Part shown: in pieces, positions 36,060 through 48,064 of the stretch | How the letters are laid out: each line of letters opens with the position of its first letter | Numbering within the stretch: position 1 is the first letter of the stretch | Source: Allium sativum | Taxonomy: Eukaryota; Streptophyta; Magnoliopsida; Asparagales; Amaryllidaceae | Reading direction: 5' to 3' | Assembly: GCA_030737875.1 (NCBI GenBank) | Contig: CM060909.1 | Location: 392,593,565-392,657,564, forward strand | Length of the DNA stretch: 64,000 bases | Translations under genes and position numbers: made by a program | Notes under the pieces: model-generated | The model's input: only the letters and a program-made list of their open reading frames with translations | Databases searched by the model: none | What the model was told of the DNA's origin: nothing

Positions 36060-36611
36060 ATGTGTACCGGACTAGGTGCTGTATTGATGCATGGAGGCAG
36101 GGTTGTAGCTTATGCAAGTCAGCAACTGAAACCGCACGAGAAGAGATATCCTACCCATGATTTAGAATTGGCAGCGATCGTGTTCGCATTGAAGATATGG
36201 AGACATTATCTCTTGGGAGAAAGATTCGAGTTGTTTACTGATCATAAGTCGCTAAAGTATCTTTTCTCCCAGAAGGATTTAAATCTTCGTCAAAAGAGAT
36301 GGTTAGAATTCTTGGCTTCATATGATTTTGATATCGCATATACGCCAGGAAAGGGCAATGCGGTAGCTGATGCTTTGAGTAGGAGACATGCCTGTTTAGG
36401 GGCTATGTTTCTTGAGTGGAAGCAACTGGAGTATATCACAGGGTATGATTTCAGACCAAAGTGCGAATTGGATCCAGCTATGTTAGCAAGTTTGACGATT
36501 AGACCCACTTTGATTGAGCAGATTGGTTCCAGTCAAAGGGACGATCCTAACCTTTTGGGAATCATCTCCAAGTTAGAAAAGGACATCGATGGTGAGGAGA
36601 TGAGCAAGTAA
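36060..36611 (+). pseudogene. Chromovirus RNase H domain
   Basis: The frame includes [56 protein letters not shown] and [19 protein letters not shown], the classic gypsy RNase H blocks. Its first strand (VYTDG) is one frame off, near 36045-36060. The reading ends in TAA at 36609, but the same frame resumes directly into integrase. RNase H would remove the RNA strand from RNA-DNA hybrids during reverse transcription. Confidence 0.9.
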
Positions 36612-37958
36612 GGACTTGATCGAGATGGATGGCTTCGAAAGAATGGAAGATTAGTTGTACCTAACTTTAATGGATTGAGAGATGAAGTGCTTAGAGAGTG
36701 TCATCACTCAAAGCTGTCCATACATCCTGGTGGTAACAAGATGTATCGAGACATGAAACAGACCTACTACTGGGAAGGGATGAAGAGAGACGTTGGGAAG
36801 TTTATATCCAAATGCATGCATTGTCAGCTAGTTAAAGTTGAGCAAAAGAAACCTAGTGGTTTGCTACAACCGTTAGAAATTCCCGAATGGAAATGGGAGC
36901 AAGTTTCAATGGATTTCATCGATGGGTTACCGAGGACTAGATCGGGCCATGATAGCATTTGGGCGATTGTTGATCGTTTGACGAAGAGCGCAAGGTTTAT
37001 TATAGTCAGGATGAATAGAACGACAGCTAAGTTAGCTGAACTGTACATGAAGTGGGTAGTGAGATTTCATGGAGTACCCAAAGGCATTGTGAGTGACCGA
37101 GATCCATTGTTTACTAGTGGATTTTGGAAGAGCTTACAAGGGGCGTTAGGATCAGAATTACATCTCAGTACCGCGTATCATCCTCAAACCGATGGTCAGA
37201 CAGAGAGGGTGAATCGAGTATTAGAAGACCTCTTGAGAGCTTGTGTATTGGATTTTGGAGGATCATGGGATGATCATTTGCACCTAGTAGAGTTTGCCTA
37301 TAGTAATAGTTATCAATCCAGTATTGGTATGGCTCCATTTGAACCTTTGCATGGAAGACCGTGTAACTCACCATCATGTTGGTTGGAAACCAGTGAGAAG
37401 TTTGTGCTTGGACCGGATGTAATAAGAGAAACTTCAGAAAAGATCAAGGTTGCTCAACAACGAACGAAGGCCGCTCAAGATAGGAAGAAGAGCTATGCTG
37501 ATAAGAGACGAAGAGAATTGAGATTCTCCGTTGGAGACTTAGTGTTTGTCAAGATATCTCCGTTGAAGAGTGTGATTCGTTTTGGTAAGAGAGGAAAGTT
37601 AGCGCCAAGATTTGTTGGTCCATTGCCAGTTCTCGAGCAAGTTGGGAATTTGGCGTATAAAGTTGAATTACCAGAGAAGATGGCGGGAGTTCACAACGTA
37701 TTTCATGTTTCCCAGTTAAGGAAATTTGTGCATGACCCTAATGTGGCTATTTCCCCAGATCAGTTGGATGATATCGAGGTTGAACCCGAGGTGGTTGGGA
37801 ACCGCAGGCCTATGCGTATTGTTGGGAATGATACGAAGCAGCTTCGAGGGAAGGTGGTGAAACTAGTCAAAGTTCAGTGGGGCGATGATGAGAAAGATTA
37901 TACTTGGGAAACAGAGGAGAACATAAGGAAGAAGTATCCAGAATTCTTTGCCTGGTAA
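36612..37958 (+). pseudogene. Chromovirus integrase with C-terminal chromodomain
   Basis: In frame with RNase H after one stop codon; the longest ATG-started stretch is 36675-37958, 427 residues. It shows the HHCC zinc finger (ECHHSKLSIHPGG then CMHC) and the DDE core: Asp in SMDFIDGLP, Asp in VSDRDPLF and Glu in TDGQTERVNRVLED. It also shows the GPLPVLEQVGNLAYKVELP segment and NVFHVSQLR. The end carries a chromodomain-like stretch, VVKLVKVQWGDDEKDYTWE then TEENIRKKYPEFF. Chromodomains steer insertion to heterochromatin in this clade. All visible catalytic residues are intact, so this is the best-kept part of the element. Confidence 0.92.
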
Positions 37959-38115
37959 GGTTTTTATATCGATATAGTACTCCCTTGTTAGTAAACCGCA
38001 TGCTAGGATAGGCTTGTTGTGTAGTTTTGTATGCTTTATTGTTTTGTTAACGACTGGTAGGCATGCGGGATTCCTTTGTATGTTTTGGTTAAGGAATTTC
38101 GGGGATGAAATTTCT

Positions 38116-38129
38116 TAAGGAGGGGAAAA
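38116..38129 (+). other. Polypurine tract of the chromovirus
   Basis: TAAGGAGGGGAAAA directly precedes the 3' LTR start TGTAACGACCC. TTCGGGGATGAA lies about 15 bp upstream. Confidence 0.85.
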
Positions 38130-39129
38130 TGTAACGACCCGCATTCTACACATCGAAAGATCGTAGAATACTTATTTCTTTTTCTTATGAAGTCGTATGG
38201 TCGTGTACTTTTGGGGAACGACTATTGGGGTCATTTCCCATATTCATGATTTTTACCGATTTGTTTAAATGACCGTTTTGCCCCAAGCTGCTCTTATTTC
38301 ATCCATAACTTTTGATTGGTAAGGAGTTTTAACCTGAAACCACTTCCGTTAGATCCAGATGATGGTTTACCTTTCCGTAGAGTGGTCACATTAGTCAAAC
38401 GGACTTACCGTTTGGGAGATATGACTGAACTAAGGTTTAGAAGATGAAAAACAGCTTAACCGGGCCACAGAGTGATTAGCAGCTAGGCCCATTGGGGGAT
38501 TTCGGGATTTTGGGTATTTAAGGGCTGTTAGGGTTAGGAATTTCGGTTTTAGTCATTTTCCAGCCGCCACATACATCATAGAAACCCTAACAATGGCCTC
38601 CAACATCCAAAAATCACTTTCTAATCAAGTTTTAGCCTCATCAACATCAAATCAAGTCTAATCAACGTCAAATTAGAGGAAAAGGCTGCTGTATGCATTG
38701 GATTTCGAGCCATATTGTCAAAAGTTTCAGATCTGAGTTTTAATTGTGGCAAAGGTGAGTGATTAGCATTGTTTTTACACTAATTACAGTTAATTATGGT
38801 AATTAGTGTTAATTAATGAAATTATGCAAGATTAAATTTTGGAAAAATATTTATAAATTTCGGAACATTGTTTTAGACCTCTATTAGAAATTTGGGTTAA
38901 GTTTTACTAACCCTATCATTAGTTTTGCTTAAACATTCTTAAGGGAAAATACGGGGTTTTGGGTATGTTTGATCCGTTTTAACACATTAAATTGTCGTTT
39001 TGGTGTTTGTGGTCGATTCTATATGTTGCTATGACTATATAGTATGCTTTGTGATTGTCTAGAAGTGTTAGATTGGTCAAAAACGCCGTCGTATTGCGTA
39101 AAACAGTCGCTGGAAGAGTTGTAGGAAAC

Positions 39130-39510
39130 CGGATCGAATCGCCCCCCTTATCCGAACCGCTCGTGAATGGTAGCATGACCCGACCCGATGGCAGCATCAC
39201 CCCGAACGACCCGACCCGGAGCAGGGATCACCCACGAACCGAATTGGAGCATGCATGACGGAACAGAACCAGTGCGGCACCACCCAGCTCGGCTACCACG
39301 ACTCGATCCGAACCAGAAGGGAGTCCACGAGCCGATCCGAACAGATGAAGGAACTCGACCCGATCCGATCAGGGAGGCGCGTCACGACCCAAACCAGGTG
39401 GTTGATCACGATCCGAACCGAATGGGGTGTCACGACCCGTATCTGATGAGCATCACGACCGAAACGAACCGAGGAAGAGGAGAATGACCGAACCGATCCG
39501 GAGAAGACCA
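39130..39510 (+). repeat. GC-rich degenerate CACGACCCGA repeat block (3' LTR)
   Basis: Same block as 32500-32890. Confidence 0.8.
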
Positions 39511-39674
39511 GAACCCGAGATGCAAAGGTAGTCCAAATGGGAAGCCTGTACTCAGGATCCAGTTGGGAACCAACGAGTCAACTTCATGGTTGGACTTTGC
39601 TGCGGGACATGTGCAAAGGGGTTATCGACGTCCATAACTTTGATTCACCACCAAGACGGATGTTAGGCTGCGGA

Positions 39675-39845
39675 TCAGTGCAGTGGAGTAATTATTACTC
39701 CATGGGGCAGAGTGATCGTAGCATGGCTATGAGCCAGTGCAATGGAGTCGTCATGGCTTCATGGGGCAGAGTGGACATAGTAAGGACTAGTGGCTATGGA
39801 TCAATGCAGTGGAGTTGCCATGACTCCATGGGGGCAGAGTGATCA
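39675..39845 (+). repeat. Three-unit tandem repeat of about 60 bp (3' LTR)
   Basis: Same array as 33047-33226, with the CAGTGCAGTGG core once changed to CAGTGCAATGG. Confidence 0.8.
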
Positions 39846-40609
39846 TAACAAGGAATAGGGTGATCAAAGTGGTGGATATCGTATGCTTTACGCACTGAGT
39901 GAGAGATGTGAGGATGGTTGCTATGATTGATTGTTTGCCATCGCTATAACATGCATACCCCCACCCCCGTATTCTTTACACAGTATGTTAGTGGCACCTT
40001 AGAGTATTGTACTGTATGTAGTGCTAACTCTTTGGTTGCAGGTCCAGGTTTAGGTATGGTTTAGTATACCTGTTATTGTTCTGTTTGCTGCTTATTGCTC
40101 ATACCAGACTTTTGTCTGACCCAGAGTTTTATGTCTCTTCTTATTACTCTAGGTGCTCCTAAACGAGCAGACTAGAGACAGGTTAGCTGGTTGTGCACAA
40201 GTAGCTGATCCGGAGAAGAGCAGGAGGCTTCCACGTATGATATATATAGATATTCTCCCTGTGTTGTTGAAGGCCACTGCTTGGGCATTAGTAGTGTACC
40301 TCCTTCTTTTGCTTTCTTTTGCTTTAGAGACAGTTTTAAAGTTGTAATAATGATGATGTGGAACATAAGATGTATTTTGGATTTTCCGCTGCTATGATGG
40401 TTTAGTTTTCAGCTTATGCACTGTCTCGCCTGTTTTATGTCAAGTATGTTGTTATTATATTTTATACCATGCGTTGTGAGAGATCCTACAGGTTCTTTGT
40501 TAGCCCTTCGCTCTTCTTTCCTTTCTTTGGCGACCGTTCCGTGCTGGTTGGGCACGTGTACAACGCACTTTCGGAGGAAATGCCGGCTGGTGCGGGGCGG
40601 GCCGTCACA

Positions 40610-41870
40610 ATTGTGGTCGTTATTATTATTTTTCACTCAATTGACACCATGAATAAGAAATTATTTGGGAACTGATTGAGTCTCGTTCCATTGGAGTTTT
40701 AAATGAAGTATATATTTATTTAAACGAAATAGAAGTGAAAATGGAAATTGGACTTTTATATCCAAAACGATTTGGAAATGAAATTGAAATGATTTCAAAC
40801 AAATATTGAAATGAATTTGAAAGCGTTTCAAATTACAAATGGCTTGTTCTAATTTAAAATATAATTTGAATAGTGAATTCAAAAGTGAATTCGAGTTAGA
40901 TATATAAACGACGTTTTTAACTCGAAATGGTTATTCCAGTGATCTTATTTATTTTTATAATGGATTTTAGGAACGTTTGGATTTCAAAATATTATATTTT
41001 GAAAAATATTATTAATTTAATATTATAATAATATAGAATATTCAATTTTGATGTATAATTGAATTTGAAGTTAGAATCGTTTTTAAACGGAATTTATAAA
41101 CATTTAATAAAATACATATGGACTGAATTGGACGAGTTTATTTTAAATAACAATATGGTTTGAATAGGGCATGTCGCGCAGCGATAGTTCGCGGATTTCA
41201 ACCATAAATTTCAAACGAGCATAACTAATGCAATTTGAATTGGATTTCCCCGAATCTAGAAACGTTTGTTTTCTATTAATGATAGATTTCAAATGAAAGA
41301 ATAATTTTGGAATTTCAACTTATAGATTTCAATTTATGCTTAAATCTATTTTTGATAAAGTCGTTGTGAACATAGTTTGATGACTGTAAATGGAAATCGA
41401 TCAAAATGGCCATATAAAAATTATTAAAAATATAGAAAAATTATTATAAATCATGATAAATTATTTTAAGGTGATTTGAGAAAAAATATTAAGTTTCGAA
41501 CTATATTTCAATTTTTGGTGTTTTCAGCCTAACTGGCTAAAAAAGGTAAAACGGCGTTTTGGAATTTAAGCTACATGAACTAAAAATTTCCAAATATTAG
41601 TTTATCAGATTTGAAAGATGAGTTCTGAGAAATCTATTAATTAAGATTAATTGGAATATGTATTTAGATAGAAATGATCTTCGGATATTTGGTATTGATT
41701 GTCGTTTTGTAGACGTTTACTATTTGAGGAATTTGGAAGATGTTTTTATCGTTATTCCACTTATAGTATTCGTTGATTACGAGAATTGGTGTTGAATATA
41801 AGTGTATGTAAATTCTATTTAGATCTTGTATTTGATATCAATTGGTTTAGGGTTTGTCGTGAATGGTGTC
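40610..41870 (+). mobile_element. Family X copy 1, middle segment
   Basis: Non-coding AT-rich sequence that aligns with 51540-52128 plus 56552 onward (copy X2). Matches include GTTTGAATAG followed by a TCGCGCAGCGA/TCGCACAACGA block (41170, 51860), TTTATAAACGTTTTATAAAAT-type sequence (41100, 51760) and CCACTTATAGTA (41758, 56962). The Sirevirus-like element interrupts it at 41871; the sequence resumes at 62080. Confidence 0.7.
41866..41870. repeat. Left TSD of the Sirevirus-like element (GTGTC)
   Basis: Pairs with GTATC at 62080-62084, one mismatch. Confidence 0.6.
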
Positions 41871-43257
41871 TGTTAAGGATGCAGAATAAGGATCTTAAGG
41901 AAGAATTAACACTAAAGGGGGGGGGGGGTGAATAATGTTTATAAGAATTTTATAGAAATCTTTAACTGATTTGAATTACTATATGAATCACACAATGATT
42001 ATCACACCAGAAATGATCGCAAAAACAAAAACAATCACAGACACAGATATAAGTAAATATAAAATGCAAAAAAGGAACGAACACAATACATTTTATACTG
42101 GTTCGAATTACTCCTACGTTCAGTAATACGCAACGCTGGATTGCGCAGTGTTTTATTAATACTAGCATCAATCTTACAACACCCTTGATTTCACGGCTAC
42201 AAGGTTAACACCGATTCCGCCATCCTTGATTTCATAGGTACAAGGTTCACCTCTCCCTTTTCTTGATTTTCGGGCTATAAGGAACATACCCTTTCCCAAA
42301 CAATTCCTAAATGATTACAACAACCCTAGAACTCTTGAATTGCACTTCCAATCAGAGAGTATTTGATAGAGATTGATAAAAGAAGAAGTTTGATATAATT
42401 TGAGTAGAAATCGAAAGAGTATAAGTGTAGAAATCAAGAAACTAAGTTATGATAATGGTGGTTAGAGATAGGATGAAGATGGAGAATAAGAAGTGATAAA
42501 AATTCGAATTTAACCCTTGTTTATAGATTTTGAAAGGTTGCAATGTTTCTGAAGCGTTTTAAAATATGAAAAGACACTTCCTTTGAAATTCAAAAATGTG
42601 ACAGTTATATGTCGACATACCAAATTGCACATGTCGACATATACATGTTTTCTGAATTTCTAAAATCATTTTTCAAGTGTTAAAACCAATATATATATAT
42701 ATATATTGGAGATTCTTGAATCAAAACTAATGTTTCAAAATGAATTTCCTAAAGTGTTAAAACATATAAAAACCTAGTAATATATTATATAAACATATTT
42801 ATAAAATTTTATGATATAAGACTATAAAACATATATTATAAACATTTATATATGTTATAAAACTTTATAAACTATAAACATATATATTTGAAATCATAAG
42901 TGAAAACTTAATAATTTGAAATCATTTAGAAAAGGAGTTTGAATATAATTTTGAAATCAATTTGAAAAGGAATTTGAAAACAGAATTTGAAAGTGCTAAC
43001 CGGAGTTTTACATATAAACTAGACTCTTTTACTTTGGTAATCTTGAGCTCTTGATATCTTGATACTCGTGAGTCTTGGTTCTCCTTTGAAATCTTGAATC
43101 TCTTAACTGTACAGACTTCAATATTTATTACCTGCATATAAACCCTGCATATACATACATATATATATTCTGGATAAAGATGTTAGTATATATTTTATAA
43201 TCAATAATGTTATTAATTAAAACAATGTTGTTGTCATCAAAATTCAATTCTCCAACA
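41871..43257 (-). repeat. 3' LTR of the Sirevirus-like element
   Basis: Minus strand TGTTGGAGAATTG at 43257 to CATCCTTAACA at 41871. It has a G/C homopolymer at 41917-41929, paired TATGTCGACATA palindromes near 42608 and 42631, and an AT microsatellite near 42690. Confidence 0.85.
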
Positions 43258-43745
43258 ATCTCCCCCCTTTTAATGATGACAACCTTGGTTTATAAAATAT
43301 GTATACGTAATATTACCTGTTGATATGATTCCTTGATTACTCCCCCTTAAACTTTCCTATCTTAACTATATCTATTTTATAATTTCTCCCCCTTTGTCAT
43401 TATCAAAAAGTATATCTATCTACACTTAGAATAATCCAAGTGACTAATTCTATATATAACTCCCCCTAGATCTATAATTCTCCCTGAATTTAAATCTAAA
43501 TGTTTATAACTCCCCCTAAACTTATGGCTATACTATTGTAATTTTACTAAATAAACTAAACAGGAGTATAATCAAACATTGTATAAACTAAACAAGAAAT
43601 TTAAACAAGTTTTACAAGCAATCAAAATTAGCAATCCAAACAATCTAAACCAAATCAATAAAAGCAAAAATATATGTTAACTCAAAAACACTTCTTGAAA
43701 CTTCAACTAATCCTAGAAACTATGAAGCTCCCCCTTAATTTAATA
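43258..43745 (-). other. Multiple polypurine tracts upstream of the 3' LTR
   Basis: On the minus strand (A/G)GGGGGAG-type tracts lie at 43272-43259, 43349-43339, 43396-43385, 43470-43459, 43520-43509 and 43739-43728. Only the first abuts the LTR. Repeated polypurine tracts in this position are a recognised feature of Sireviruses. Confidence 0.8.
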
Positions 43746-43862
43746 CTAGAAAAGCTATATGTAATAAAATGTGAAAAAGATAGTTAAATTATTTAATACC
43801 TACATGTGTATAAGTATATTTCAAGCCTGTCAACACACATACACACATATCGAATCCAGCCA

Positions 43863-43985
43863 GGTCAAACAAGTCAATCAAGCCAAACAAGTCAAACAAA
43901 TCAATCAAGTCAAACAAGTCAAATAAATCAATCAAGCCGAACAAGTTAAAAAAATTAATCAAACCGAACAAGTCAAACAAATCAA
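43863..43985. repeat. Tandem repeat, AAGTCAAACAAATCAATCAA type
   Basis: About four units of roughly 30 bp, each built from CAATCAAGCC/CAATCAAGTC and AAACAAGTC words. In one frame of the minus strand it reads as LFDLFGLIDLFDL repeats, but nothing suggests that it is translated. Confidence 0.8.
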
Positions 43986-44694
43986 AATAAATATGTTATG
44001 TTTTGATTAATAATCCTATATATTTCTAAGAAAATAATTCCTCATACAGTATACTTGTTATGAGGAGTTAAAAGTTAATATGTAATGCAGTGTGTGCAGT
44101 ATGTTGGTTATAATGTAGTATGAAATGTATGTCATATGCAAAACAATATGAAATGATATATTAAATGAAATGCAACTTATGATGTGAATGATTTTAATTT
44201 GAAATGCACTGTAATTTATAATAATGTATGATACGAAATAAGATGTGTAATGATAATATGCAGAATGATTTGGTGATGATATCTGTTTTGGTAAAAGATA
44301 TTCAAAGTACTAGCTAACTATTATGCATATACATATATTAATTATAAATTATTTTAATCAAACAAAGGTAATACACATTAATTTTTAAACAAAGGTTAAT
44401 GAAATTAATGAATTAGATTGAAAAAATAGTAAAGATAAGAGTTTAATGGTAATTAAAAATATATTCATGATAGCTAGTAAAATATTTAGAATAATTCTAT
44501 GAGAAATGTGGAGTTAAATAATCTTGGTAGGGTGCTTCAAAATAATATAGTACAAAAAAATTGAAGATCTTTTTAAAAAGAATATAAAATTTTATCATAC
44601 AAAGTAAACTGTTTTGATATAAACATATATTCATAATTGTATATGTAAAAACTAATTTAAAAAAGGACTTAAAATTTAATTTATTATGAGATAT
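43986..44694. other. AT-rich Sirevirus interior
   Basis: Low-complexity sequence with many ATGAAATG words (44080-44230). No coding domain. Confidence 0.45.
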
Positions 44695-44706
44695 ACATCA
44701 ATCTTT
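44695..44706. repeat. Left TSD of the second LINE
   Basis: ACATCAATCTTT, identical to 48053-48064; the last three bases merge with the poly(T). Confidence 0.85.
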
Positions 44707-47700
44707 TTTTTTTGGCAAAGCCAGCGGGGTTGAATGGCCCCTACCATTATATTTATATCGAAAGGAGATCTTACAATATAAATACAGAAAAGAAAGCAAA
44801 GACAGTAGTAAAGAAAAGAAAGGAGAAGGAGCTAGCACCATCTCTCAATCATATCCAAACTGAAACCACAACTTAAGAGCTGGATTGATCATTTTATGCT
44901 GATGCAAGTAAGATAAAATAGCTGCATTCTTGTTTTGGATTTGTTGTTGAAAATTTTCTCATTTCGTTTAGGCTACACTCTGACATCATGCATTTTAGAA
45001 TCAGCAGAAGCATGTAAGATTCCTCTTCCTTCCATCTAGTTGCTTTGTAAATAGCAAACCACTCTTCTTGATTACCTGTTCTCACCGCCGACATTCCCGC
45101 TTTGATTTTGATTTTTCTCCAGACTTAACCAGTATAGGAGCATTTGAAGAAAAGGTGGTCAATATCTTCATTCAAGCTACTGCAAAATCTGCATCTAGTG
45201 TTCACATTTATGCCTTTAGCTGCTAAATTCGTCATTGTATGCAGGTCATTTTGACTAACCTTCCAAAGATAGAAATTTAATCTTTCAATTGTGACATTAT
45301 TCCAAACACGTTTGTACCATTTGAACTTTGGCATCTCCTTTTCTTTCATTAATGCTGAATATATAATACCCGTACTATGCTTGGAGTAATCATCAGTCCA
45401 TACATAACTATCATTTGTTTCTAGATTATACTGGCACCATTATATCCATTCCAAACGTTTTGCAATGAACTGCTATTAGCTGAAGGTAGGTAAACTCTGC
45501 CATTTCTCACATAATTTACTGCCTTTGCATTGAGAAGAATACCACTATGAATTATGTCATCATGACTGATAGTGTTTAGCAAAATAATACCAGTTTTAAT
45601 CCAAGGACTAGTCCAGAATTTCATTTGGATGTTTAGTGCTATGTGAACTTTGGATATAGGAAGAATCATGTCTCTAACTTTCAACATAGTTTTCCATACC
45701 CAGATGCTAGTTGATTTAGCCTTCGTTACCCAAATGTCATCATCTTTCAGGTTGTATGTAGAAGCCCATCGAACCTACAAGGTGTTTGATTTTATGACCA
45801 GGTTAAGATAGTGTTTAGAGAGTGCAACATAATTCCAAATATAGATATTCTTAATCCCCATACCACCATTTTATTTTGGTTTTTCAGTTTTGCTAAAGGC
45901 AATAGGAGGCAATTTCTTCGAGTGTATGGAACCAGTCCACAAGAAATTTCTCATAGCTGCTCTAATCATAGTTAGGAGTTTTTTGGCAATATGAAAGTCC
46001 TGCACCAATACACGGTCATAGAGAATATTATAGCATTGAGTACTATCAATCTACCTGGTTGGGAGAGGAATCTATTTTCCCATCTACTAAACACTAAGTA
46101 ACCTTCTCATACAAGGGGATGCATTGTGACATTGATATATGTTTTGTAGCTAATGGTATTCCAAGATATGACATGCTTGAGTCTATCAAATTCATGTTTG
46201 TAATCAGTTGGCATTCTGAAATTTGTTGAGAAGACATACCACTAATCATAATACTGGATTTTGTTTGGTTTAATTGAAGGCCAGAGAAGGCATGAAAATG
46301 TGAGAGAGTATTCATTATGGTGTGGAGAGATATATGGGTGGGTTTTGTGAAAATGATTAGATCATCAGCGAAGGCAAGAGAGGTGATTAGAGGATTTTTG
46401 CATTTTGGGTGGAGGGAGAAGTTTTTCAAGTGGGCCTGTTTCTCAAACTGGAGTGTGAGAGTTTCAATAACAATAATGAAAAGATAGGCAGAGAGGGGAT
46501 CTCCCTATCTTAAGCCATTACATCCTTTAAAGTAGGCAACAATGTGAGCATTGAAGACAAGTGAACACCTCACAGTAGAAATGCATAGATATATCCACTT
46601 GATAAACTTCTCAAGAAAGAGCATTTTCTTCATGATATTTATAAAGGCTTGCCAATTAAAAGAGTCAAAAGCTTTTCTTATATCAACTTTAATCATTGCT
46701 CTAGGAGATAGATGCTTCCTATTGTATCCATTCAACAGTTCATGAGTAAGGAGTACATTCTATAATGCTTCTACTAGGAAGGAAGGTTGCCTGATTAGAG
46801 GAAATTAAGGTGGAGAGGGAATCTTTGATTCTAGAAGCCAGAATATTTGAAATTTCTTTGTAAATAACATTACAGCAGGCTATAGGACAAAATTGAGACA
46901 AATCCTTAGGGTTATCAACTTTAGGGATTAGATTAGTAGGAACAGAGAATTTTGCTTTTGTCAAAGAAGGAATGAACAACTTGCAGTATAAGTGGACTAA
47001 TTATATGCCATCAATGAGTGTAACAAACTGCTGTGAAACCATCAGGGCCAGGAGAAGCAGCCTTCCTCATACTGAAAAAAATAGCTTTAATATCCTCATC
47101 AGTAACATCAAAAATTAGGGCATCTTTCATATGAGGAGATAGGGTAGGGAAAGGTAGATTAGAGAGGAAGGATATGTCTGGATCACGAGGTATCTTACCT
47201 AAAAGATCTGAGAAATAGACTACAAAGGCATTGTCAATAAGATGAGGAGTACTATATATATTACTTGCATGTCTTGAATTTCATGAATGTAAGATTTGGT
47301 TTGACTAATTTTCGAGGATGAATGAAATAGTTTAGAGTTCCTATCACCATACACCGACCACTGTTGCTTTATTTTTTGCTTCACCATATTCCCTTTTGCT
47401 TCAAGTGTTTTTTCCAGTTGTATGCATAGCTCCTTTTCCATCAAGTAATTTGTGGGGTCATTATTATGAGAGAAGTCCAATGTTCAAGCTTCCTTGCTAC
47501 CTCAATTAATTGCTCATTCCCATTGCCATACAATTCTTTAGACCAATTTTTGAGAGCCTCTTTTGTGTTTTTAAGCTTTCTTTGAAGCTTGAGCATTGGA
47601 TTACCAAAGGTGTTTATGTCCCATGCATTCTTAACCACCTACAAAAAGTTGACATGATTTGTCCATTCATTAATTTTTTTGAAATTAACCTGTTTGTGAA

Positions 47701-48052
47701 TGGCAGCTGATCCAAGGTTTATAATGAGGTGGCAATGGTCAGATAGGTTTGGCATGGGTATATGGATATGAATTGTAGGCCAAGGCTTTATAGCTTGAAG
47801 GTTCATTAAACCATGATCAATTTTTGTTAAAGTTTTAGGGGTAGATATACTTTTGCTTGACCATGTAAAGGAGGAACCAGAGCTGGGAATTTCAATAAGG
47901 GAGGCATGTTGCATAGCTAGGTTCAAAGGAGATAAATCAGATATGGATAAAGGATTACCACCTTGCTTGTGGGAAGAAAGGAAGGAGCACTCCAATAACA
48001 ATCCATGGATGAGATGACTGGGAAAAATGGGGGAGGTAGACATGAAGGATAA
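44704..48052 (-). mobile_element. 5'-truncated LINE with poly-A tail and 12-bp TSD
   Basis: The 3' end on the minus strand is a run of ten A (T at 44704-44713). ACATCAATCTTT occurs on both sides. The insertion is 3.35 kb and starts inside the endonuclease domain, as expected for truncated target-primed insertion. It lies in the Sirevirus interior, so it is younger than that element. It is a different LINE family from the one at 25.2-27.4 kb. Confidence 0.9.
45100..48043 (-). pseudogene. LINE ORF2 remnant (endonuclease end, RT, zinc-binding domain)
   Basis: Fragments on the minus strand follow ORF2 order. 48043-47639: endonuclease C-terminal half (GSSFTWSSKS, KIDHGLMN, the SDH of NLSDHCHL). 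47480-47220: linker (QQWSVYGDRNSKLFHSSSK). 46979-46740: first RT blocks (NLIPKVDNPKDLSQFCPIAC, YKEISNILASRI). 46735-46505: RT block with KVDIRKAFDSFNW. 46429-46094: the FADDL catalytic block and SYLGIPL. 45349-45125: the zf-RVT-type domain (LNFYLWKVSQNDLHT then CRFCSSLNEDIDHLFFKC). Several stops and frameshifts separate them. The key Asp residues of RT survive, yet no continuous frame remains. Confidence 0.9.
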
Positions 48053-48064
48053 ACATCAATCTTT
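48053..48064. repeat. Right TSD of the second LINE
   Basis: ACATCAATCTTT, identical to 44695-44706. Confidence 0.85.

Larger units (their letters stand above)
31477..40609 (+). mobile_element. Full-length Tekay-like chromovirus (Ty3/gypsy), defective
   Basis: Two LTRs of about 2.5 kb (31477-33976, 38130-40609) flank a 4.15-kb interior. The interior has a primer-binding site, broken gag with two zinc knuckles, protease, partial RT, RNase H, integrase, a C-terminal chromodomain and a polypurine tract. Chromodomain and domain order place it among chromoviruses, and the TTCGGGGATGAA word before the polypurine tract fits the Tekay lineage. The left flank is GTTGT and the right flank ATTGT, a likely TSD with one change. 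Gag frameshifts and stops, a DTRA protease motif, loss of the RT core and a stop before integrase make it non-autonomous. Confidence 0.9.
38130..40609 (+). repeat. 3' LTR of the chromovirus
   Basis: Begins TGTAACGACCC and ends GGGCCGTCACA. Collinear with the 5' LTR, with scattered substitutions and small indels: CTAATCACTTTC is shortened near 38610, and CTTTTG is duplicated near 40312. Confidence 0.9.

Noticed and set aside
43789..43980. A repeated LFDLFGLIDLFDL protein on the minus strand.
   Set aside because: It is a translation of a 30-bp tandem DNA repeat next to Sirevirus polypurine tracts, with no start context or homologue known to me.
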